Part shown: positions 9,133 to 18,108 of the stretch, in pieces | How the letters are laid out: each line of letters starts with the position of its first letter | Position numbering within the stretch: position 1 is the first letter of the stretch | Source of the DNA: Halovulum sp039180525 | GTDB taxonomy: Bacteria; Pseudomonadota; Alphaproteobacteria; Rhodobacterales; Rhodobacteraceae | Reading direction: 5' to 3' | Length of the DNA: 64,000 nt | Assembly: GCA_039180525.1 (NCBI GenBank) | Contig: JBCDDF010000003.1 | Span: 62,001 to 126,000, forward strand | The notes under the pieces: model-generated | The model's input: the letters and a program-made list of their open reading frames with translations, nothing else | What the model was told of the DNA's origin: nothing | Databases searched by the model: none | Translations under genes and position numbers: made by a program

Positions 9133-9944
9133 GCGGCGGGCTCCGGACTGGGTTTTGGCGCCATACGGGCGGTAAATTCTTGGGCAAGAGCGCGGTAGGC
9201 GCGGCTGCCGCTGCTAAGCGAATCGTATTGCAACGCCGGAATGCCATGCGAGGGCGCTTCGCTGAGGCGTACATTACGGGGAATTACGGTTTGATAAACC
9301 AGTTTTCCCAGGGTTTCCCTGACATCCGCCTCTACATCCGAAGTCAATCTGTTGCGTCTGTCATACATAGTTAACACAATACCTTGTGTGATTAGGCCGC
9401 TATTGGAGGATTCGCGCACCTCTGCAATCGTACGCAGAAGCTGACTGATCCCCTCCAGCGCAAAGAACTCGCATTGCAGCGGAACAAGGACGCCATCGGC
9501 CGCGACCAGCGCATTGACTGTCAGTAGATTGAGCGCTGGCGGACAGTCCATGAGAATATAGTCGAAACGTCCGACATCGCCATGAGCGAGTGCGCTGCGC
9601 AAACGACGGGTGCGGCCGGGAACGGTGGCGAGTTCCAGGTCGATGGAGCTGAGATCCGGGGTTGCGGGAACAAGCGAAAGGTTCGCGGTCTGGGTCGGAA
9701 TGATGGCGGATGCAAACGCCGTGGGATCCAGCAAGACATCCTGGCTGGTCACTTGCCGCCGCGCCCGCGCCACGCCCAAGCCGGTGGACGCGTTGCCCTG
9801 CGGATCGAGGTCCAGAATCAACACGCGTCGCCCCATTTCCGCGAGCGCCGCACCGAGATTAATCGTGGTGGTTGTCTTGCCGACGCCGCCCTTTTGATTT
9901 GTCAGGCAAAGCAGTCTGGGCCTGCCGATCTTTTGCACGACCAT
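9129..9944 (-). CDS. parA: Chromosome partitioning ATPase ParA
   Basis: A 271-residue deviant-Walker ATPase that forms the nucleoid-bound gradient pulling ParB-parS complexes to opposite poles. The deviant Walker A KGGVGKTT is at residues 18-25, with the signature lysine Lys18, and Walker B-type LDLDPQGNAST and MDCPPALNLLTVNAL follow. I start it at ATG 9944, which has TTGGAGCG just upstream and gives normal family length. A further in-frame ATG at 10010 would add 22 residues with no family counterpart. Even with the short start its 5' end overlaps the rsmG reading frame by 86 bp, which is unusual. Confidence 0.95.
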   Translation of the reverse strand: MVVQKIGRPRLLCLTNQKGGVGKTTTTINLGAALAEMGRRVLILDLDPQGNASTGLGVARARRQVTSQDVLLDPTAFASAIIPTQTANLSLVPATPDLSSIDLELATVPGRTRRLRSALAHGDVGRFDYILMDCPPALNLLTVNALVAADGVLVPLQCEFFALEGISQLLRTIAEVRESSNSGLITQGIVLTMYDRRNRLTSDVEADVRETLGKLVYQTVIPRNVRLSEAPSHGIPALQYDSLSSGSRAYRALAQEFTARMAPKPSPEPAA

Positions 9945-10533
9945 ACGCTCCAATCTTGAGAATGACGGCAGATGGATCCGTTTCGCTTCGGATGATATCA
10001 GGCCCAACATGCCATTCGCGGCGAGCTTCTTCCAGTTCCTTTTGAAAGCTCTGGCCCTTGGGGAAAAGGCACAGCGTGCCCGAATGGCGATGCGGTTGCG
10101 CCAAGTGGAGAAGCCGGGTCAGGGGCGCGAGCGCCCGCGCGGAAACAACATCGGCGTTTTGCGGTGTGGTGTCCTCAATCCGCTGTGCAAGAACGGCGAC
10201 CGGGCATGTCAGCGTCCGGCTTGCGCTGCGTAGGAACTCCGCCTTACGGCTGTCGGATTCGACGAGAGTGACACTCAGACCCCGCGCCTGCCCCAGCAGC
10301 GCTATCACGAAACCGGGGAACCCCCCGCCAGACCCAAGGTCGAGCCACGTGCCGGCCGAGGTGCCGGCAAGCGGCAGCAACTGAGCGCTGTCTATAACAT
10401 GTCGCGACCAAAGTTCTGACAGGTCCTTGCGCCCGACCAGATTGATCGCGCGACTCCAGGTCTGAACCAAATCGACAAACGCATGGAGCTTTGCCTCTGT
10501 TTCACGTGAAACATCCAGGTGTTGCGGGATCAT
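9859..10533 (-). CDS. rsmG: 16S rRNA (guanine527-N7)-methyltransferase RsmG (GidB)
   Basis: A 224-residue SAM-dependent methyltransferase that modifies G527 of 16S rRNA; loss gives low-level streptomycin resistance in several bacteria. The SAM motif WLDLGSGGGFPG is at 63-74, and VVSARALAPL marks the second conserved block. The family fold ends around VILKIG near residue 194; the remaining ~30 residues are basic and polar (KDKSKGRRRQ-like) and run on into the parA gene. ATG 10533 overlaps the mnmG stop (ATGA). Codons 7-12 (Asp-Val-Ser-Arg-Glu-Thr) are encoded by a perfect parS site. Confidence 0.95.
   Translation of the reverse strand: MIPQHLDVSRETEAKLHAFVDLVQTWSRAINLVGRKDLSELWSRHVIDSAQLLPLAGTSAGTWLDLGSGGGFPGFVIALLGQARGLSVTLVESDSRKAEFLRSASRTLTCPVAVLAQRIEDTTPQNADVVSARALAPLTRLLHLAQPHRHSGTLCLFPKGQSFQKELEEARREWHVGPDIIRSETDPSAVILKIGAYGRAKDRQAQTALPDKSKGRRRQDNHHD
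10498..10513. promoter_or_regulatory. parS: parS centromere site 1 (inside rsmG)
   Basis: The 16-bp perfect palindrome TGTTTCACGTGAAACA is identical to the consensus parS bound by ParB in most bacteria. It lies within the first codons of rsmG, 1.4 kb from parB. It is encoded in frame as Asp-Val-Ser-Arg-Glu-Thr, so the protein sequence and the centromere are read from the same bases. Confidence 0.95.
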
Positions 10534-12401
10534 GTGCCGGTGGCGCTGGCTTTGCGGCTATAGGCCAAAAGGCGCACCAGTGCCGCGGGTGTCATCCCTT
10601 CGATCCGCCGCGCCTGGCCAATCGTTGTCGGCCGGATGCGCGCCAGCTTGCCGGACAATTCGGACGACAGACCACCGATTTCCCCATAGCTGATGTCTGG
10701 ATCCAGAGGAGCCGCCTCCTCCATGCGCATCGCCTCCGCATCCCGCGCCTGACGCGCAAGATAGGGGGCATATTGCGCATCATGGGAGAGCTGCTCCTGA
10801 ACTTCGGTGGGTATCGCCGAAAGCTCCTGCCAGATCGCCGTCAGATCGCCAAACGACACCTGATCCAAGGACAGCGCGTTCGCGGCGGTCCGAACCTTGC
10901 CCTGCGCCGTCTGTGTGATGCCAAGCTGCTTTGCCGCAGCGCCGTCAAGACGCCGCCCCTCAAGCATATCCCGGCCGGCCCCCAGCGCCGCCGACTTACG
11001 CTCATACACCGAACGGCGCCGGCCGGACACGCAGCCTGCAGCGATGCCCAGCGGCGTTAGCCGCTGGTCCGCATTGTCTGCGCGCAGCGTCAGCCGGTAC
11101 TCGGCGCGAGACGTGAACATCCGGTATGGCTCCGACACACCCGCGGTCACAAGGTCGTCTATTAAAACCCCGATATAGGCCTGCGCCCGATCCAGCGTGA
11201 ACGGCGCCTCCCGCCTCGCGTGTTTCGCAGCGTTCAATCCGGCAACCAGCCCCTGCGCCGCCGCTTCCTCATACCCGGTGGTCCCATTGATCTGGCCGGC
11301 AAAGTACAAACCAGCCCGGTCTTGCAGTCGCAAAGTGTGATCCAGACACCGCGGATCGATGTAATCATACTCCACCGCATACCCGGGCTGCAGAATGTCC
11401 GCCTGCTCCAGCCCGGCGATGCTGCGCACCATGTCACGCTGCACATCCTCGGGCAGGGACGTAGAAATTCCATTCGGGTAGATCACATCATCCGACAGGC
11501 TTTCGGGCTCCAAAAAGATCTGATGCGAAGCCTTGTCCTGAAAGCGGTGGATCTTGTCCTCCACAGACGGACAATATCGCGGCCCTATGCCAGAGATCGA
11601 CCCTCCATACATCGCTGATTTCTCGATGTTTTCTCGAATGATGTCATGGCTTCGTTCATTGGTTCTGGTGATCCCGCACTGGACCTGACGCGCGGTCGCC
11701 TTCGTCGACAGAAAAGAGAAAAGGCTGGGATGATCATCCGGCGCCTGCCAGTCGACCTTCTGCCAGTCAATCGTTTTCCCATCCAGTCGCGGCGGCGTGC
11801 CAGTCTTAAGCCGCCCGGTTGCCAGCCCCATATCTCGGACACGATCCGCAAGGGCACCGCTCGGCTTGTCGCCCATTCGGCCGGCTGCGATCACCCTGTC
11901 GCCGATATGAATGACGCCATGCAGAAAAGTCCCCGCCGTCAGCACAACAGCACCCGCACGGATCTCTGCGCCATCGGCGAGCCTCACGCCCCTAACTTCG
12001 GAGCCTGAAATGATTAGATCGCTAACTTCGCCTTCGACCACGGCCAGTTTGGGGGCTTTCCGAAACGCATCCTGGATATAAGCCCGATAAAGCTTGCGAT
12101 CCGCTTGGGTACGGGGCCCCTGAACCGCCGGCCCCTTGCGGCGGTTCAACAGACAAAAGTGAATACCCGCGGTATCGGCGGCACGCCCCATGATCCCATC
12201 AAGCGCATCGATCTCACGCACAAGATGACCTTTGCCCAGGCCACCGATGGCCGGGTTGCATGACATCTCACCCAACCGGTCAAACCGATGCGTCACCAGA
12301 ACGGTACGCGCACCGACACGTTCCGCCGCAAGAGCGGCTTCTGTTCCGGCATGGCCGCCCCCGACCACGATCACGTCGACGTCGTGTTTCACGTGAAACA
12401 A
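10530..12401 (-). CDS. mnmG: tRNA uridine-5-carboxymethylaminomethyl modification enzyme MnmG (GidA)
   Basis: A 623-residue FAD enzyme that with MnmE installs the (carboxymethyl)aminomethyl group on wobble U34 of several tRNAs. The dinucleotide motif GGGHAG is at about 14-19, followed by the family blocks MSCNPAIGGLGKGH and GPAVQGPRTQADR, and QINGTTGYEEAAAQG in the second half. The start is not an ATG. A TTG at 12401 opens the frame, and a GTG at codon 4 has better spacing from the AGAGG of the mnmE end. Either way a perfect parS covers the start region. It is 3 bp downstream of mnmE and overlaps rsmG by 4 bp. Confidence 0.96.
   Translation of the reverse strand: MFHVKHDVDVIVVGGGHAGTEAALAAERVGARTVLVTHRFDRLGEMSCNPAIGGLGKGHLVREIDALDGIMGRAADTAGIHFCLLNRRKGPAVQGPRTQADRKLYRAYIQDAFRKAPKLAVVEGEVSDLIISGSEVRGVRLADGAEIRAGAVVLTAGTFLHGVIHIGDRVIAAGRMGDKPSGALADRVRDMGLATGRLKTGTPPRLDGKTIDWQKVDWQAPDDHPSLFSFLSTKATARQVQCGITRTNERSHDIIRENIEKSAMYGGSISGIGPRYCPSVEDKIHRFQDKASHQIFLEPESLSDDVIYPNGISTSLPEDVQRDMVRSIAGLEQADILQPGYAVEYDYIDPRCLDHTLRLQDRAGLYFAGQINGTTGYEEAAAQGLVAGLNAAKHARREAPFTLDRAQAYIGVLIDDLVTAGVSEPYRMFTSRAEYRLTLRADNADQRLTPLGIAAGCVSGRRRSVYERKSAALGAGRDMLEGRRLDGAAAKQLGITQTAQGKVRTAANALSLDQVSFGDLTAIWQELSAIPTEVQEQLSHDAQYAPYLARQARDAEAMRMEEAAPLDPDISYGEIGGLSSELSGKLARIRPTTIGQARRIEGMTPAALVRLLAYSRKASATGT
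12385..12400. promoter_or_regulatory. parS: parS centromere site 2 (over the mnmG start)
   Basis: A second exact copy of TGTTTCACGTGAAACA, 1.9 kb from the first. It spans the start codon and first six codons of mnmG, which therefore begins Met-Phe-His-Val-Lys-His. ParB loaded here would sit on the translation and elongation start of the mnmG-rsmG-parAB part of the operon. Confidence 0.95.
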
Positions 12402-12404
12402 CCT

Positions 12405-13706
12405 CTACTTTCCCAGACAGAACCGGCCAAATATCTCGTCCAAGACACTGTCCACAGCGACATCGCCAATCAACTCGGCCAAAGCGCGCCGGCACAAACG
12501 CAGATCCTCACCAACAAGTTCGGTTTCAGGATCGGCCCGCCCCAACCTATGAAGCGCCGATTCCAACGCCACCAACGCCTGTTGCATGTTTTCCTGCTGC
12601 CGTAAACGAATGACGTCGGACGCCCCGGACACCATCACCCTTACGCGGCTAGCGATCTCATCGATCAGCCCCTCAACACCGTTCCCGGTCTTCCCAGACA
12701 CGCCCGGGCAGGCAAGCCCTTCACCGACGTCCAGCTTCGCGATCCGAACCGCATCCCCCTCCTGGTAAAGCCCCTCGAACGCTTTCGGTATCCGACCATC
12801 ATCCGTCAAAAACACCCGCATGTCAGCCGCGCGCGCCCGTTCTTCAGAGCGTTGCACTCCCAGGATCTCGATCGGATCGGCGCTTTGGCGCAGACCGGCC
12901 GTGTCCAGCACTTGCACCGGGACCCCTGCGATATCCAAGCGCCCTTCCAGGATGTCCCGCGTCGTTCCCGGTATGTCAGAGGTCAATGCCGCATCACGGG
13001 CCAGCAACGTGTTAAACAATGTGGATTTGCCAACATTCGGCTCACCCAGGATTGCGATCTCAACACCATCGCGGATCCGCTCCGCCGCCCGCGCACCTGC
13101 CAGCTGCTTACGAAGTGCCGATGCAACGTCTTCCAACAGGGCTTGGATCCGCACCCCGTTTTCCGGCACATCCTCATCCGCAAAGTCCATTTCGGCTTCA
13201 ATCAGTGCCGACGCCTCGATCAACGCCTTCCGCCACGCCGCGGTCTGCCTTCCAACCACGCCCCGCAACCCACGCAGAGCCTGACGCTGCTGCGCCTCTG
13301 TCTCTGCGTCGATCAAGTCCGCCAGACCCTCCACCTGCGCTAGATCCAACCGACCGTTCAACATCGCGCGCCGGGTGAATTCCCCAGCCTCCGCCACGCG
13401 CACGCCCAAGCACTTCACAAGAGTCGAAATCACGGCATTCTGAACCGCAATACTTCCATGTATATGAAATTCAACGACTTTTTCGCCGGTAAAGCTCTCA
13501 CCAGCGTCGAAACACACCACCAAAGCGTCATCCAGCGCTCTACCGGTTTCCGGGTTGATGAGCCTCCGCAGCCGCAATTCTCGCGGTGCTGGAAGATGAC
13601 CACACATTTGCATCGCCGCTTCGAAAGCACCGGCACCTGATACGCGAATAACCGCGACCCCAGCACGACCCGGCACGGTCGCGACCGCGCAAATCGTGTC
13701 AGACAT
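12405..13706 (-). CDS. mnmE: tRNA modification GTPase MnmE (TrmE)
   Basis: A 433-residue GTPase that partners MnmG in wobble-uridine modification. The N-terminal tetrahydrofolate-binding domain (about 1-115) includes the GESFTGEKVVEFHIHG block. The G domain inserted in the helical domain has G1 GEPNVGKS at about 221-228, then DIPGTTRD and DTAGLR. The C-terminus is the diagnostic FCLGK with Cys430, a conservative variant of the usual FCIGK. It lies between rho (5 bp upstream) and mnmG (3 bp downstream) on the same strand, so the two modification subunits are co-expressed. Confidence 0.97.
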   Translation of the reverse strand: MSDTICAVATVPGRAGVAVIRVSGAGAFEAAMQMCGHLPAPRELRLRRLINPETGRALDDALVVCFDAGESFTGEKVVEFHIHGSIAVQNAVISTLVKCLGVRVAEAGEFTRRAMLNGRLDLAQVEGLADLIDAETEAQQRQALRGLRGVVGRQTAAWRKALIEASALIEAEMDFADEDVPENGVRIQALLEDVASALRKQLAGARAAERIRDGVEIAILGEPNVGKSTLFNTLLARDAALTSDIPGTTRDILEGRLDIAGVPVQVLDTAGLRQSADPIEILGVQRSEERARAADMRVFLTDDGRIPKAFEGLYQEGDAVRIAKLDVGEGLACPGVSGKTGNGVEGLIDEIASRVRVMVSGASDVIRLRQQENMQQALVALESALHRLGRADPETELVGEDLRLCRRALAELIGDVAVDSVLDEIFGRFCLGK

Positions 13707-13711
13707 GGCCG

Positions 13712-14983
<1,272 letters not shown>

Positions 14984-15171
14984 CGGGGGCTTTCGGCAGG
15001 TCTGCGGCGGTTCGGATCGGCAATACGGAAAGAAGCGTCCGGAAAACGATAGGGGGGGAGGTACTTTCGCCCTCGCATCAAAAGTACGATTAATTTAGGC
15101 GAAACCGCACACACGATCTGGTGGCGTAACCGCTATATGGGCAACCCCAACACGATTGTCAAACAGAGTCC

Positions 15172-15627
15172 TCAAAACGGCTTCACCACGACCATCACCA
15201 CAATCAACACCATCAACAGCGTCGGCACCTCATTCATCAGTCGGTACCCTCGCCCGCTCACCGTGTTCCCCCCTGCCGCAAGCCGTTTGCGTTGCCGGGC
15301 GAGCCACATATGAAACACCGTCATCGCCGTCACGCCCAAAAGCTTCGCGTGAAACCACCCATCGCCACGCCAGTCGATCACACCCGGTGTGAGTATCAAC
15401 AACAGCCCGAACCCCCAGGTCGCCATCATCGCGGGATTCATGATCACCCGCAGCAGCTTCAACTCCATCGTCTCGAACAAGGTCGCGGTCTGTGATCCCG
15501 CGGTCACCTGCTCTGTGTGATAGACATACAGCCTCGGCAGATAGAACAGCCCAGCCATCCACGCGATCACCGCCATGATATGGAACGCTTTCACCCAAGG
15601 GTAGAACGGTATCAAGAAATCCATCAT
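15172..15627 (-). CDS. hemJ: Protoporphyrinogen IX oxidase HemJ
   Basis: A 151-residue integral membrane protein of the HemJ family (UPF0093), which oxidises protoporphyrinogen IX to protoporphyrin IX in bacteria lacking HemG or HemY. Four hydrophobic segments are visible. The N-terminal FHIMAVIAWMAGLFYLPRL with conserved His and the later AKLLGVTAMTVFHMWL are typical. Two adjacent ATGs can start the protein. It lies upstream of rho and directly beside the putative replication origin. In relatives hemE is the usual neighbour here, but it is absent from this window. Confidence 0.93.
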   Translation of the reverse strand: MMDFLIPFYPWVKAFHIMAVIAWMAGLFYLPRLYVYHTEQVTAGSQTATLFETMELKLLRVIMNPAMMATWGFGLLLILTPGVIDWRGDGWFHAKLLGVTAMTVFHMWLARQRKRLAAGGNTVSGRGYRLMNEVPTLLMVLIVVMVVVKPF

Positions 15628-16067
15628 GTCATCCGCCAGCCTCTTACCCTCTCAATAAGAATAAGAAGAAAAAGATTGAAGTGATTGTAGGGCCTGTGGA
15701 TGTCGGGGATTATTCGCCTCCCCCATGTTCTCCACAGCAACAGCGACTTATCCCCTGGCAAGGCTCGATGTGCCAGGCCGTTCTCCCCAGCCGGGTACAT
15801 ATCCGTAAAATACTGAAACGAATATATTTTTTGCAACCCGCTATTTCTGCAGCCTGGGGACGAACGAACGCAAACGCCTCGTTCGCCCCGAATGATGCAC
15901 AGATCTGGATAAGGCAATATCGATCCTCCCCATGTCGATGAAATCACCTCTGTCTTGCGCAATTCCACCGGGGGCCTATCCTCCAGCTCGCGCCGAACCG
16001 GAAGCCACCATCACACAATGTTCTCTCCACAGCCTTCCCGCCGGTTTTCCCCAACCGGCATGAATAA
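15628..16067. other. Putative chromosomal replication origin (oriC)
   Basis: A 440-bp gap between hemJ (leftward) and maf (rightward) with no convincing gene. It has AT-rich tracts at 15654-15690 (AATAAGAATAAGAAG and following) and 15799-15833. DnaA-box-like 9-mers compared with TTATNCACA: TTCTCCACA 15728-15736 (8/9), TGATGCACA 15893-15901 (8/9), TCTGGATAA 15904-15912 (8/9 on the other strand), TGTGGATGT 15695-15703, TTATCCCCT 15748-15756, CTCTCCACA 16023-16031 and TTTTCCCCA 16045-16053 (7/9 each). Genes on both sides run away from it, and parAB-parS lies 3-6 kb away. In Caulobacter and Rickettsia oriC sits in the same gene neighbourhood, next to hemE. Confidence 0.65.
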
Positions 16068-16685
16068 ATGACAACAGCGGCGTCAGACCCACCGCTGCTG
16101 ATCCTCGCATCGGCCTCGGCGGCGCGGCAGGCCATGCTCCGCCAGTGCGGGATCTTGCCGCAGATCATCCCCGCCCAGATCGACGAGCCCGCCATTCGTG
16201 CAAGCCTTCAGGCCGAGGCCGCGCCGCCACGCGATGTCGTCGACGTCCTCGCCGATCTGAAGGCCGCAAAAGTATCCGCGCAACACCCCGAAGCCATCGT
16301 TCTGGGTGCCGATCAGATCCTTGTCTTCGAAGGTAGGATCCTGGCTAAATCTGCCTCCATCGATGAGGCGAAACACCAGATGTCGAAACTTGCCGGCAAG
16401 ACCCATCAGTTGCTTTCCGCCGCCGTTGCCTACCAGTCCGCAAAGCCGGTCTGGCGTCATATCGGCAAGGCCGATCTCACCATGCGCCCTCTATCCGAAA
16501 CCAAGATCGCCGCCTACGCCGCCAGCCATGGCGATGCCCTGACCGAAACGGTGGGCGGGTACTGGATCGAAGAGGACGGTCCAACGCTCTTTTCCCGCAT
16601 CGATGGTGACTATTTCTCGATCCTTGGCCTGCCCCTTCTCCAGGTCCTCGATTTCCTGCGCAGCCGTGGGATTGGCGCGCAATGA
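16068..16685 (+). CDS. maf: Maf/YceF-type nucleotide pyrophosphatase
   Basis: A 205-residue Maf-family protein. Family members hydrolyse non-canonical or modified nucleoside triphosphates to monophosphates. The N-terminal loop LASASAARQAML, the motif VLGADQILVFEG with the catalytic aspartate, the KLAGKTHQLLSA block and the late GGYWIEEDGPTLFSRIDGDYFSILGLPL run are all present; the last is typical of the YceF-like (7-methyl-GTP) branch. Base composition and spacing suggest it heads an operon with aroE, coaE and dnaQ, reading away from the putative origin. No good Shine-Dalgarno precedes the ATG. Confidence 0.92.
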   Translation: MTTAASDPPLLILASASAARQAMLRQCGILPQIIPAQIDEPAIRASLQAEAAPPRDVVDVLADLKAAKVSAQHPEAIVLGADQILVFEGRILAKSASIDEAKHQMSKLAGKTHQLLSAAVAYQSAKPVWRHIGKADLTMRPLSETKIAAYAASHGDALTETVGGYWIEEDGPTLFSRIDGDYFSILGLPLLQVLDFLRSRGIGAQ

Positions 16686-17515
16686 CTGCCGTACCCACTC
16701 TTGCCGGCGTGATCGGCTGGCCGATTGCTCATTCCCGTTCACCCAGGTTGCATGGCCACTGGCTGCGTCAATATAGCATCGATGGTCACTACATCCCGCT
16801 CGCTCTGCCGCCCGAACGTTTCTCCGCGGGCCTCACCGCTTTGCAGACTCTGGGTTTTCGCGGCGCCAATGTGACACTGCCGCATAAGACGGCGGCGCTG
16901 GCGCAAGCGGCACGTGCCAGTGACCGCGCGCGCCGTATCGGTGCGGCAAACACACTGACATTCCTCCCCAATGGCGGGTTCGAGGCGGACAATACCGATT
17001 GTTACGGGTTTCTCGAAAGCCTCCGCGCGGCGCAACCCGATTGGCGCGCCGATACCGGCCCCGCGCTTGTCCTCGGCGCTGGTGGTGCCGCCCGCGCGGT
17101 CGTGGACGCGCTGCTCGATGCCGGCGCCCCCGTTCTGCGCATCGCAAATCGAAGCCCTGAGCGAATCGCCGCCTTGCAAGCCGATTTCGGGCCCCGCATC
17201 GAACCCACGCGCTGGCCTGTCGAGCCCGAAAGCCTCCGCGACGTCGCCACCCTGGTCAACACCACGACATGCGGCATGAACGGCCAAAACGATCTGGCCC
17301 TTGCCCTGGATGCGGCAACCGCCGCTTGCGTCGTGGTCGATCTCGTCTACACGCCGCTCGAAACCGGCCTCTTGCGCGAGGCCAAGGCGCACGAACTGGC
17401 AGCCGTCGATGGTCTTGGCATGCTGCTGCACCAGGCTGTCCCGGGTTTCGAGGCTTGGTTCGGGCGCCGCCCGGTGGTCGACGCCGCATTGCGCGCCGCC
17501 GTCCTGGGCGCATGA
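16682..17515 (+). CDS. aroE: Shikimate dehydrogenase
   Basis: A 277-residue AroE that reduces 3-dehydroshikimate to shikimate with NADPH in aromatic amino-acid synthesis. The substrate-binding serines are in the motif GWPIAHSRSPRLHG (Ser18 and Ser20), and the catalytic lysine lies in NVTLPHKTAAL. The Asp of NTDCYGF and the Rossmann motif LGAGGAARAVV also match. The start overlaps maf by 4 bp and the stop overlaps coaE by 4 bp, so the three genes are translationally coupled. Confidence 0.97.
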   Translation: MTAVPTLAGVIGWPIAHSRSPRLHGHWLRQYSIDGHYIPLALPPERFSAGLTALQTLGFRGANVTLPHKTAALAQAARASDRARRIGAANTLTFLPNGGFEADNTDCYGFLESLRAAQPDWRADTGPALVLGAGGAARAVVDALLDAGAPVLRIANRSPERIAALQADFGPRIEPTRWPVEPESLRDVATLVNTTTCGMNGQNDLALALDAATAACVVVDLVYTPLETGLLREAKAHELAAVDGLGMLLHQAVPGFEAWFGRRPVVDAALRAAVLGA

Positions 17516-18108
17516 GCTCCGACCCCCGTTACATCCTCGGTCTCACTGGCTCTCTGGCCATGGGCAAAAGCACCACGGCGCAGATGTTCCGCGATGCCGG
17601 CATCCCCGTGTGGGACGCCGATGCCAGCGTCCACGCGCTCTACGCAGCCGATGCGCCAGGAAGCCGCGCAATCGCCGAAATCGTCCCGGGCGCCATAGGG
17701 CCCGCAGGCGTCGACCGCGCCAAATTGGTCGCCGCGTTCGCAACCAATCCGGCACTCTTGCCGAAGATCGAGGCGCGGATACATCCGCTGGTGGCCGCAA
17801 GCCGCAAGGATTTTCTCCAACGCCACCCCACAGGTATCGTGGTTCTGGACGTGCCACTCCTCTTCGAAACCGGCGGTGAAAGCGATTGCGACGGTGTCGT
17901 TGTGGTGACTGCACCCAGCGACGCTCAACGCGCCCGCGCCCTGGCCCGGCCGGGGATGACGCCCGAACGGCTGGACCGGCTCCTTGCCCGCCAAATGCCC
18001 GGCGCCGAAAAACGGCGCCGCGCCGATTTTGTGATCGACACGGCGCTCGGTCTGGAACCCGCCCGCCACGCCGTTCATAACATCCTGGAACAAATCAGGG
18101 CGGGCTGA
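17512..18108 (+). CDS. coaE: Dephospho-CoA kinase
   Basis: A 198-residue P-loop kinase that phosphorylates dephospho-CoA in the last step of coenzyme A synthesis. The P-loop GSLAMGKS is at about 13-20, followed by the family motif VWDADASVHALY and LDVPLLFETG. The frame is open upstream through aroE, but ATG 17512 overlaps the aroE stop by 4 bp and gives exactly the family's usual length. It overlaps dnaQ by 1 bp (TGATG). Confidence 0.97.
   Translation: MSSDPRYILGLTGSLAMGKSTTAQMFRDAGIPVWDADASVHALYAADAPGSRAIAEIVPGAIGPAGVDRAKLVAAFATNPALLPKIEARIHPLVAASRKDFLQRHPTGIVVLDVPLLFETGGESDCDGVVVVTAPSDAQRARALARPGMTPERLDRLLARQMPGAEKRRRADFVIDTALGLEPARHAVHNILEQIRAG

Noticed and set aside
10321..10360. A third parS at the CCACGTGCC sequence in rsmG
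   Set aside because: Only the central CACGTG core is shared; the flanking bases do not match the parS consensus.
15624..15968. A 114-codon open frame on the minus strand inside the hemJ-maf gap
   Set aside because: The translation has no family features, no ribosome-binding site, and covers the AT-rich and DnaA-box-like sequences; its composition does not look coding.
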